A DNA stretch of 64,000 nucleotides from Streptomyces violaceusniger (GTDB taxonomy: Bacteria; Actinomycetota; Actinomycetes; Streptomycetales; Streptomycetaceae): the NCBI GenBank assembly GCA_005405945.1, contig BJHW01000002.1, forward strand, positions 992,001 through 1,056,000. Direction: 5' to 3'. The translations under genes and the position numbers were made by a program. The number at the start of each line of letters is the position of its first letter. Position 1 is the stretch's first letter. The notes beneath the pieces were generated by a model, which searched no databases, had not been told where the DNA came from, and worked only from the letters and a program-made list of their open reading frames with translations. Positions 12,530-24,500 of this stretch are shown here, piece by piece.

Positions 12530-15500
12530 TCACGACTTTCCGAACTCGTCGGACTTTCCGAACTCATCGGAGATGAGGTCGAAAATGTCTTCTGCCGTCG
12601 CCGTCTCGAGCTCGCTGTGGGCCGCGGAACGCTCCGTTTCCCGTTCCGTGTCGTTCCACTTGGCCAGCAGCAGCCGCAGTCGTCCGGTGATCCGGCGACG
12701 GGCCGCCTCGTCCACCGCCGAGGGCTCCGAGACCGCGTCCCACCGGTCGAGCTCCGCCAGCAGATGTCCCTCGGAGGTCAGCTGCCCCTCGACGAGCCGC
12801 TCGCGCAGATAGTCGGCCAGCTCCTTGGGGGTGGGGTGGTCGAAGACCAGGGTGGGCGGAAGGTCGAGACCGGTGGCGGCGGAGAGCCGATGCCCGAATT
12901 CGACGGCCGTGAGGGAGTCGAACCCCAGCTCCTGGAACGGCTGGGTGGGTGGGACGGCATCGATGGTGGGATGGCCGAGGATCGCGGCGGCGTGTGTCTG
13001 GATGTGATGGAGCAGGAGCTGGTGCTGCTGGGCGGGGGAGCCGGTGGCCAGCTGCCGTTGAAGCGAACCGCTCATGGCGGCGGTGGCATCCGGGGTGGCT
13101 TCGGCGCCCGGCGACGCGGTGGCGGCCAGGTCGGACAGCAGCGGGCTGGGCCGCTGCGCGGTGAAACCGGCCGGGAACCTTTCCCAGTCGATGTCCGCGA
13201 TGGCGATCGTGGTGTCGCCGTGGTCGAGGGAGTGCTGGAGCGAGGCGATGGCGAGATCCGTGTCCAGGGGACGCATCCCGCGCCGGCGGTAGTAGTCGAT
13301 GACGGCCTCGTCGGCGGCCATGCCCGCGTCGCTCCACGGCGCCCAGGCGAGGCTGGTGGCGGGCAGGCCCCTGGCCCGGCGGTGCTCGGCGAGGGCGTCG
13401 AGATAGGCGTTGGCGGCGGCGTACGAGGGCTGTCGGCTACCGCCCCACGCGGCCGCGCCGGACGAGAAGAGCACGAAGGCGCTGAGGTCGAGATCCTCGG
13501 TGAGCTCATGGAGATGGGTGGCCGCCAGTGCCTTGGGCCGCAGCACCGCCTCGATCCCCGGAAGGTCGAGTTCGGCGAGCGGGGTGTTCTCCGCGAGCCC
13601 GGCGGCGTGGACGACGGCGGTGAGGGGGTGCTCAGCGGGAATGGTGCCGAGGAGGTGCTGGAGCGCGGCGCGGTCGGATACATCGCAAGCGGTGATGGTG
13701 ACGGTCGCGCCCAACGCGGCGAGTTCTGCGGTCAGTTGAGCGGCCCCGGGGGCGTCGGGTCCTGAGCGGCTGACGAGGTGGAGATGGGGTGCGCCGTGGC
13801 GGGCGAGCCAGCGGGCGACCTGGGCGCCGAGACCGCCGGTGCCGCCGGTGATCAGAGTCGTACCGGTGGGGCGCCACGCGGAGGGCGCGGTGTCCGGGCA
13901 GGCGGCGGCGCGCTCCAGTCGGCGGGCCAGCGCGGTGGCGCGGATCGCCACCTGGTCCTCGGGCCGGCCGGGCGCCAGTACGGCGGCGATACGGGCGGGG
14001 GTGCGGGCGTCCACGTCGGCCGGGAGGTCGATGAGACCGCCCCAGAGGTGGGGATGTTCCAGCGCCGCGACCCGGCCCATACCCCAGACCTGGGCCTGGT
14101 GCGGGTGGGGGAGCGGATCGGTGGCGGTGGCGGCCACCGCACCCTGGGTGACGCACCACAGGGGCGCGATGAGCGGCGTCTGGCTCAGGGCCTGGACAAC
14201 GGCGGCTGTCGCGGCCAGCCCTGCGGGGACGGCCGGATGGTCGGGGTGGGGCGTCTGGTCGAGCGCGAGCAGACTCAGAATGCCCTCGGGTGTGCTGCCG
14301 TCGGGCAGGTGCGAGAGCAGTGGGGCGAGGGCGTCGCGTCGGGCGTCCGCGCCATCGAGCGAGAGGACTTCATGGGCCGCGCCATGGCCGTCCAGCGCCC
14401 GGACGGTGGCGTGGACGGCCGGGTGCTCCTCCAGCCCGGAGGGGACGAGCAGCAGCCAGGTCCCGCTGAGCGTCGGCACGGTGGCGGAGTCCGGCAGCTG
14501 CTTCCATGCGATGCGATAGCGCCAGGAGTCGATGGTGGACCGCTCGCGGTGCCGGCGTCGCCAGGTCGACAGGACGGGGAGCGCGGGCAGCAGGGCATCG
14601 GCGCCGGGGCTGTCCTTGTCCAGCTGGAGTGTGCTGGTGAGGGCGTCGACGTCGAGCTCCTCGATGGCGTCCCACAGCCTCGCCTCGGCCGGGTGGTGGC
14701 CGTTGACACGACCGTCGGCGCGCGGAGCGGGCGGGGCGAGCCAGTAGTGCTGGTGTTGGAAGGCGTAGGTGGGGAGGTCGATGGTGCGGGGGGTGGGGTG
14801 GCCGGGTACCAGCTGGTCCAGTCGATGGTGGTGCCGTTGGTGTGGAGTTGGGCGAGGGTGTGGGTGAGGGCGTGTGTGTCGGGTCGTTTGTGGGTGAGGG
14901 TGGAGGTGATGAGGGGTGTTGTGGGGTTGTTCTGGTCGGTGGTGTGGTGGTGGAGGGTGTGGTGGGTTGCGGTGGTGAGGATGGGGTCGGGGCCGAGTTC
15001 GAGGTAGGTGGTGGTGTGGGGTGTGGTGTGGGTGATGGCGGGGTGGAAGTGGACGGGTTGGCGGATGTGTTGGGCCCAGTAGTCGGGGTGGTGATGTGGT
15101 TGTCGGCTGGTTGTCCGGTGAGGTTGCTGATGAGGGGGATGGTGGGTGGGTGGTAGGTGAGCCCGTTGATCGCCTCTTTGAAGGGTTGCAGGATCGGGTC
15201 CATCAGGGGGAGTGGAAGGCGTGGCTGACGGTGAGGGCGCGGGTCTTGCGGCCGCGTTCGGCCCAGGTGGCGCTGATTTCGGTGATGAGGTCAAGGGGTC
15301 CGGAGATGACGGTGTTGGTGGGTGTGTTGAGGGCGGCGATGCTCACTTGGCCGTTGTGTGCGGTGAGGTCGTTGGTGAGTTCGTCGGGGGTGGCGGTGAT
15401 GGTGGCCATGCCTCCGCCTTTGGGGAGTTTTCCCATGAGGGTGGCGCGGGTGGCGACGAGGTGGCAGGCGTCGGGGAGGTCGAAGACTCCGGCGATGTGG

Positions 15501-18500
15501 GCGGCGGCGATTTCGCCGATGGAGTGGCCGATGACGGCGTCGGGGCGTACGCCGACGGAGTCCAGGAGCCGTGCCAGGGCGATGTGCAGGGCGAACAGCC
15601 CGGCCTGGGCGTAGGTGGTGTGGTCCAGCAGCGCCGCATGTTCGGGGTCGCGGCTGAAGACCAGCTCCCGCAGGGGGTGTTCCAGGTGCGGGTCGAGGAG
15701 GGCGCAGACTTCGTCGAAGGCTTCGGCGAAGGCGGGGAAGCGGTCGTAGAGTTCGGCGCCCATGCCGGGGCGTTGGCTGCCTTGTCCGCTGAACAGGAAC
15801 ACCGTCTGCCCGGCCACCTCGGCGGCTCCGCCGGGGTGCACCAGACCTGGATGGGGTTCTCCGGTGGCCAGTGCCTCGAGCCCCGCCACCAGCTCTTCGC
15901 GGTCCTGGCCGATGACCACGGCGCGGTGGTCGAAGAGGGTCCTGGAACGCAGCAGGGACCAGCCCACCTCCGCGGCACTCACCCCGGGTTCGCCGATGAT
16001 GTGCCCGGTCAGGGCCCGTGCCTGGCCCCGTAGCGCCACGTCGCTCTGCGCGGAGATCACCCAGGGCACCACACCGGCGACGTCCGACACGGGAGCGGGC
16101 TCGATCGGCTCGGGGGCCTGCTCAAGGATGAGATGGGCGTTCGTACCGGAGATGCCGAAGGAGGAGATCCCCGCCCGGCGGGGCCGTTCGCCCTGGGGCC
16201 AGGGGACGGGCTCGGTGAGCACGCGCAGGTCGCCCGCGCTCCAGTCGACATTCGGGGTCGGTTCGTCGATGTGCAGGGAGGCGGGCAGCACCCCGTGGCG
16301 CATCGCCATCACCATCTTGATCACACCGGCCACTCCGGCGGCCGCCTGGGTGTGGCCGATGTTGGACTTGATGGAGCCGAGCCACAGTGGCTGGTCCTCC
16401 GGCCTGTCCTGCCCGTACGTGGCCAGCAGCGCCTGCGCCTCGATCGGGTCGCCGAGGGCGGTCCCGGTGCCATGTGCCTCGACGGCGTCCACCTCGGACG
16501 GTGACAGCCGTGCGTTGGCGAGCGCCTGCCGGATCACCCGCTGTTGCGAGGGCCCGTTCGGCGCGGTGAGGCCGTTGCTGGTGCCGTCCTGGTTGACGGC
16601 GGAGCCACGGACGACGGCCAGCACCCGGTGGCCGTTGCGCCGCGCGTCCGACAGCCGTTCCAGCAGGACGAGACCGACGCCCTCGCCCCACACCATGCCG
16701 TCCGCCGCGGCCGCGAACGGTTTGCACCGCGCGTCGGGCGCCAGACCGCGCTGGCGGGAGAACTCGATGAACGCGCCCGGGGTGGCCATCACCGTCACCC
16801 CGCCGGCCAGGGCCATCGTGCACTCGCCCTGCCGCAGCGCCTGGGCGGCCAGATGCATGGCGACCAGCGAGGACGAGCAGGCCGTGTCCACCGTGACCGC
16901 CGGGCCTTCGAGGCCGAAGGAGTAGGCCACCCGGCCGGACACCACACTGCCGATATTGCCCGTGGCGACATAGCCTTCGACGTCGCTCGCCGTATCGCCG
17001 GTGAGGGAGATGTAGTCCTGCGATGTCACCCCGGCGAAGACGCCGGTGTTGCTGCCCGCGAGCGTGTCCCGGTCCAGGCCCGCGCTCTCGAAGGTCTCCC
17101 AGGCGGTTTCCAGGAGCAGCCGCTGCTGGGGGTCCATGGCGACCGCCTCGCGCGGGCTGATGCCGAAGAACGCGGGATCGAACTCGGCCGCCCGGTAGAG
17201 GAATCCGCCCTCGCGGACGTAGCTCGTCCCCGGGCGGTCGGGATCGGGGTCGTAGAGCGTGTTCAGATCCCAGTTGCGGTCGGTGGGCATCTCCGCGATG
17301 GCATCGCGGTGGGCCATGACCAGGTCCCACAGCTCCTTCGGGGAGTGTGCGTCCCCGGGGTAGCGGCAGGCCATGCCGACGATCGCGATCGGCTCGTCCT
17401 GGGCGGCCGTGGTGGGGGTGTGAGCGGCGACGGCCGGCTGCTGGCCCGTGAGTTCGGCGCGCAGATGGGTGGCGAGGGCGTTGGGCGTGGGGTGGTCGAA
17501 GACGAGCGCAGGCGCGAGGTCGATTCCGGTGGCGGTGGCGAGCTGGTTGCGCAGCTCCACGGCGGTCAGGGAGTCGAACCCGAGCTCCTGGAACGGCTGG
17601 CCGGGCGGAATGGCCTCCGGCCCGGAATGCCCCAGGATCGCGGCCGCGAGGGACTGGATCCGCTCGAGGAGGAGCTGGTGCTGCTGCTCGGGGGTGGCGG
17701 CGGAGAGCCGCTGCTGGAGCGAGGTGCCGACGGACGTGCCGGCGGTTCGCTCGGCGGGATTCTCGGCGGCCGTGACCAGGTCGTCGAGCAGCGGGCTGGG
17801 GCGCTGCGCGGTGAACGCCGTCGGGAACCTGTCCCAGTCGATGTCCGCCACGGTGACCGTGGTGTCCCGGTGGTCCAGGGCGTGCTGGAGCGATGCCACG
17901 GCCAGTTCGGGGCTGAGCGGAGATAGGCCACGCCGCCCGTAGAACGTGAGCGCGGTCTCGTCGGCGGCCATGCCCGCGTCGCCCCAGGGGCCCCAGGCGA
18001 GACTGGTGGCGGGGAGTCCCCGGGCGCGGCGGTGCTCGGCGAGGGCGTCGAGATAGGTGTTCGCGGCGGCGTAGGCGCCTTGCCGGCTGCCGCCCCACGC
18101 GGCCGCGCCGGACGAGAAGAGGACGAAGGCGCTGAGGTCGAGTCCCTGGGTCAGCTCATGCAGATGGGCGGCGGCCAGGGCCTTGGGCCCGAGCACATGC
18201 TGCAGCCGCTCCGGCCCCAGATCGGCGATGAGCTCGGTGTCCGACGTTCCGGCGGCGTGGATGACGGTGGTGAGGGGGTGTTCGGCGGGGATGGTGTCGA
18301 GGAGATGTTGGAGTGCGGCCCGGTCGGAGGCGTCGCAGGCGGTGACGGTGACCGTCGTGCCCAAGTCGGCGAGTTCTGCGGAGAGTTGGGTGGCGCCGGG
18401 GGCGTCGGGTCCTGAGCGGCTGATGAGGTGGAGATGGGGTGCGCCGTGGCGGGCGAGCCAGCGGGCGACATGGGCGCCGAGACCACCGGTTCCGCCGGTG

Positions 18501-21500
18501 ATGAGCGTGGTGCCGGTGGGCTGCCAGGTCCTGGGGGCAGTGGTGGGCGTACCGGCCCTACGGAGGCGTCGGGCGAAGCTGCCGGTGGCGCGGATGGCGC
18601 TCTGGTCCTCCGGCCCACCGGGGGCGAGCAGGGTGGCCAGACGGTCGGCGGTGTGGTGGTCGACGACGGTCGGGAGGTCGATCAGACCGCCCCAGCGGCG
18701 CGGGTGTTCCAGGGCCGCGGCGCGGCCCAGGCCCCAGGTCTGCGCCTGCCGAGGGCTGGGGAGCGGGTCGCCGGGACCGGCGGCGACGGCGCCCTGTGTG
18801 AGGCACCACAGGGGCGCCGGGATCTCGGCGTCGCCGAGGGCCTGGACGAGCACGGTGGTCGCGGCCAGCCCGGAGGGCACGGCGGGGTATTCGGGGTGCG
18901 GCTCCTCGTCGAGGGCGAGCAGGCTCAGCACTCCGATGGGTTCATTCTCCGTGGCCATACGGGTGAGTTCGTCAGTCAGGGCGTCACGATCGACGGTACG
19001 GGTGTCGAGCACATGGTGGAGTGGGGTGGCGCCGTGGCTGGTCAGGGCCTGCGCGGCGGTGGCCACGGCAGGGTGGTCGGACTGACCGGCGGGGATGATC
19101 AGCAGCCAGGTGCCGGAGAGGTCCGGACGCGTGGAGGGGGCGGAAAGGCGCTGCCAAGTGGTCCGATACCGCCAGGAATTGATGACTGAACGCTCCCGGT
19201 GCTGCCGCCGCCAGGCGGACAGCGTGGGGAGAACAGCGCCCAGCATGGGCTGCTGATCCGCCGGTGAGTCGATGGTCGCCGCCAGGGCTTCCAGGTCCTC
19301 GCGCTCCACCGCCTCCCAGAACTCCCTGTCGACCAGAACCGCCTCGGTGGGCTCCGGGGCGGAGGAGGAGGCGGACGACAGCCAGTAGTGCTGGTGTTGG
19401 AAGGCGTAGGTGGGGAGGTCGATGGTGCGGGGGTGGGGGTGGCCGGGTACCAGCTGGTCCAGTCGATGGTGGTGCCGTTGGTGTGGAGTTGGGCGAGGGT
19501 GTGGGTGAGGGCGTGTGTGTCGGGTCGTTTGTGGGTGAGGGTGGAGGTGATGAGGGGTGTTGTGGGGTTGTTCTGGTCGGTGGTGTGGTGGTGGAGGGTG
19601 TGGTGGGTTGCGGTGGTGAGGATGGGGTCGGGGCCGAGTTCGAGGTAGGTGGTGGTGTGGGTGTGGTGTGGGTGATGGCGGGTGGAAGTGGACGGGTTGG
19701 CGGATGTGTTGGGCCCAGTAGTCGGGGGTGGTGATGTGGTTGTCGGCTGGTTGTCCGGTGAGGTTGCTGATGAGGGGATGGTGGGTGGGTGGTAGGTGAG
19801 CCCGTTGATCGCCTCTTTGAAGGGTTGCAGGATCGGGTCCATCAGGGGGAGTGGAAGGCGTGGCTGACGGTCAGGTTCCTGGTTTTGCGGCCTTTGGCCG
19901 CCCAGGTGGCGCTGATTTCGGTGATGAGGTCAAGGGGTCCGGAGATGACGGTGTTGGTGGGTGTGTTGAGGGCGGCGATGCTCACTTGGCCGTTGTGTGC
20001 GGTGAGGTCGTTGGTGAGTTCGTCGGGGGTGGCGGTGATGGTGGCCATGCCTCCGCCTTTGGGGAGTTTTCCCATGAGGGTGGCGCGGGTGGCGACGAGG
20101 TGGCAGGCGTCGGGGAGGTCGAAGACTCCGGCGATGTGGGCGGCGGCGATTTCGCCGATGGAGTGGCCGATGACGGCGTCGGGGCGTACGCCGACGGAGT
20201 CCAGGAGCCGTGCCAGGGCGATGTGCAGGGCGAACAGCCCGGCCTGGGCGTAGGTGGTGTGGTCCAGTAGCGCCGCATGTTCGGGGTCGCGGCTGAAGAC
20301 CAGCTCCCGCAGGGGGTGTTCCAGGTGCGGATCGAGAAGACCGCAGACCTCGTCGAAAGCCGCCGCGAAGACCGGGAAGCGGTCGTACAACTCGACGCCC
20401 ATACCGGGGCGTTGGCTGCCTTGTCCGCTGAACAGGAACACCGTCTGCCCGACCGCCTCGGCGGCTCCGCCGGGGTGCACCAGACCTGGATGGGGTTCTC
20501 CGGTGGCCAGTGCCTCGAGCCCCGCCACCAGATCTTCGCGGTCCTGGCCGATGACCACGGCGCGGTGGTCGAAGAGGGTCCTGGAGCGCAGCAGGGACCA
20601 GCCCACCTCAGCGGCACTCACCGCGGGGTCGGCGTTCACCCGTGCCGCCAGCGCCCGCGCCTGGCCTCGTAACGCCTCCGTACCGCGTGCCGACACCACC
20701 CACGGCACCGGCCCACCCACCGGCTCCACTGGCTCCACCGGCTCCACTGGCTCCACCGGCTCCACCGGCTCCGCCTCGACGGCTCCCACCGCCGCCACCG
20801 GCTCATCGGGCGCCTGCTCCACGATGACATGGGCATTGGTCCCGCTGATGCCGAAGGACGAGACACCCGCCCGGCGTGGACGCTCCCCCGCGGCCACTCC
20901 CGGGCCTCGGTCAGCAGATGGACATCGCCCGCGCTCCAGTCCACATGGGGTGTCGGTTCGTCGATGTGCAGGGAGGCGGGCAGCACGCCGTGGCGCATCG
21001 CCATCACCATCTTGATGACCCCGGCCACTCCGGCGGCGGCCTGGGTGTGGCCGATGTTGGACTTGATGGACCCCAGCCACAGCGGACGCCCCTCGGGCCG
21101 CTCCTGCCCGTACGTGGCCAGCAGCGCCTGGGCCTCGATCGGATCACCGAGCGTGGTCCCGGTGCCGTGTCCCTCCACCACATCGACCTCTGTCGGCGAC
21201 AGCCGGGCGTTGGCGAGCGCCTGGCCGATCACCCGCTGTTGCGAGGGCCCGTTCGGCGCGGTCAGGCCGTTGCTCGTGCCGTCCTGGTTGACCGCGGAGC
21301 CACGGATCACGGCCAGCACCCGGTGGCCGTTGCGGCGCGCGTCCGACAGCCGTTCCAGCAGCAGTAGCCCGGCGCCCTCGCCCCAGCCGGTGCCGTCGGC
21401 CGCCGAGGCGAACGGCTTGCAGCGGCCGTCGGCCGCCAGACCGCGCTGACGGGAGAATTCGATGAAGGTGGTCGGCGTGGCCATCACCGTCACGCCACCC

Positions 21501-24500
21501 GCCAGCGCCATCGTGCACTCGCCCTGCCGCAGCGCCTGGGCGGCCAGATGCATGGCGACCAGTGAGGACGAACAGGCCGTGTCCACCGTGACCGCAGGGC
21601 CTTCGAGGCCGAACGCATACGCCACCCGGCCCGACATGACACTCGGCGTACCGCCCGCGAGCAGATATCCCTCGACCTCCCGCGCCGAGGAGTTGCCGGA
21701 GGCGCCGTAGCCCTGATAGGTGCCGCCCGCGAAGACGCCGGTGTTGCTGCCCGCGAGCGTGTCCCGGTCCAGGCCCGCGCTCTCGAAGGTCTCCCAGGCG
21801 GTTTCCAGGAGCAGCCGCTGCTGGGGGTCCATGGCGAGCGCTTCGCGCGGGCTGATGCCGAAGAACGCCGCGTCGAACCCGGCCGCGTCGTGGAGGAAAC
21901 CGCCCTCGCGGGCATAGCTGGTGCCCAGGCGCTCGGGGTCGGGATCGAAGAGCGTGTCCAGATCCCAGTCACGGTCGGTGGGCATCTCCCCGATGGCGTC
22001 CCTGCCCGCGACGACCAGCTGCCACAGCTCCTCCGGCGAGCGCACGCCGCCCGGGTAGCGGCAGGCCATGCCGACGATCGCGATCGGCTCGCCGTCGGCG
22101 GCCACGGACGACGTGTGGGTGGTGACGGCGGCCTTCTGCCCGTGAGTTCGGCGCCCAGGTACGTGGCGAGCGCGCTCGGCGTCGGGTGGTCGAAGACCAG
22201 TGCCGGAGCGAGGGCGAGGCCGGTCGTGGCGGCGAGCTGATTGCGCAGCTCGACCGCGGTGAGGGAGTCGAAGCCCAGCTCTTGGAAGGGCTGCCCCGGG
22301 GAACCGCGTCCGGACCGGAGTGGCCGAGGATCGTCGCGGCCAGGGCCTGGATGTGGCGGACCAGGATCTGGTGGCGCTGAGCGGCAGGCGCCGCGCTGAG
22401 CTGTCGCCGCAGCGGATTGTCGTCGGCGGTGGCCGTGGACGTGGCGGGCTCCGCGCTCGACGGCATCAGCCGGGCGAGGAACGGACTCGGACGCTGCGCG
22501 GTGAACGTACGCCCGAACCTCTCCCAGTCGACATCCGCGATCGTGCCGGCGGTGTCGTCGTGTGTGAGGGCGTGATGCAGGGACGCGATGGCGAGGTCGG
22601 TCGGGAGCGGCGCGAGACCGCGCCGCTTGAGGTGGGAGAGCGTGTGCTGGTCGGCCGCCATGCCCACCTCGCCCCACGGCCCCCAGGCGAGGCTGACGGC
22701 GGGCAGGCCCCGGGCCCGGCGGTGTTCGGCGAGCGCGTCCAGGTAGGTGTTCGCGGCGGCGTAGGCGGCCTGTTGCCCGCTGCCCCATGTGGCGGCGTTC
22801 GACGAGAAGAGAACGAAGGCCGTGAGATCGAGGTCCTGGGTGAGGTCGTGCAGATGAGTGGCGGCCAGGGCCTTGGACCGCAGAACGGACTGCAACCGCC
22901 CGGGGTCCAGCTCGCCGATCTGCCCCAGTTCCATCCTGCCGGCGGTGTGGATGACCGCGGTGAGGGGGTGTTCGTCGGGGACGGTGTCGATGAGCCGCCG
23001 GAGCGCCTCGCGGTCCGAGACATCGCAGGCGGTGATGGTGGCGTCCGTCCCCAGAGCCGTGAGCTCATCGCCGAGCTCAGACGCGCCGGGCGCATCGGGC
23101 CCGGAACGGCTGACGAGGTGGAGGCGGGGTGCGCCCCGGCGGGCCAGCCAGCGGGCGACCTGGGCGCCGAGGCCGCCGGTGCCACCGGTGATGAGCGTGG
23201 TGCCCGACGGCTCCCAGGGGGCGGGGGAGGTGTCGGCGGCGGGCACACGCGCGAGGCGGCGCGCGTACGTACCGGTGGCGCGGATGGCCACCTGGTCCTC
23301 TGGCTGCCCGGGGGCGAGAAGGGTCGCCAGCCGACCCGCGGTGTGGTGGGTCATGGTGGCGGGCAGATCGATCAGACCGCCCCAGCGCCGCGGATGCTCC
23401 AGCGCGGCCACGCGGCCGAAGCCCCAGATCTGCGACTGCTCGGGGTGGGGGAGGAGGTCGCCGCGGCCGGTGGCGACGGCGCCCTGCGTGACGCACCACA
23501 GCGGCGCGCTGATTCCGGCGTCATCGAGAGCCTGGAGGAGGGCGGTGGTGGCGCTGAGCCCGGCGGACACCGCGGAGTGGCCGGCGAGCGGTTCCTGGTC
23601 GAGGGCGAGCAGGCTGATGACCCCGGCGGGCTGGGACTCGTCGGTCAGGCGGTCGAGGCGTTCACGGAGCGCGGCGCGGTCGATGTGATGGGCGTCGACC
23701 GCGTACGGGAGCGCCGTGGCGCCGTGCGCCCGTAGCGCCTGGAGGGTGACCTGGACCGTGGCGTGCTCCTGCTGACCGGCAGGGATGACCACCAGCCAGG
23801 TGCCCGTCAGGGCCGGGGCGGCCGGGTCGGGGAGCTGTTGCCACGTGGCGCGGTAGCGCCAGGAGTCGATGGTGGAGCGTTCACGGTGCTGCCGCCGCCA
23901 GGCGGACAGGACGGGGAGCGCGGGCAGCAGGGCGTCGACGCCGGGGCTGTCCTTCTCCAGCTGGAGCGTGCTGGCGAGGGCGTCGACGTCGAGCTCCTCG
24001 ATGGCATGCCAGAGCTGCGCCTCGGCCGGGTCCCCGGCAGCCCCCTCGAGGCTCGTACGGGCCGCGGGCGGGGCCAGCCAGAAGCGCTGGTGCTGGAAGG
24101 CATACGTCGGCAACCCGACCACCCGGGGGGCCGGGTCGGTGGGGTACCAGCTGGTCCAGTCGACATCGACACCCGCCGTGTGGAGTTGGGCGAGGGTGTG
24201 GGTGAGGGCGTGTGTGTCGGGTCGTTTGTGGGTGAGGGTGGAGGTGATGAGGGGTGTTGTGGGGTTGTTCTGGTCGGTGGTGTGGTGGTGGAGGGTGTGG
24301 TGGGTTGCGGTGGTGAGGATGGGGTCGGGGCCGAGTTCGAGGTAGGTGGTGGTGTGGGGTGTGGTGTGGGTGATGGCGGGGTGGAAGTGGACGGGTTGGC
24401 GGATGTGTTGGGCCCAGTAGTCGGGGGTGGTGATGTGGTTGTCGGCTGGTTGTCCGGTGAGGTTGCTGATGAGGGGATGGTGGGTGGGTGGTAGGTGAGC

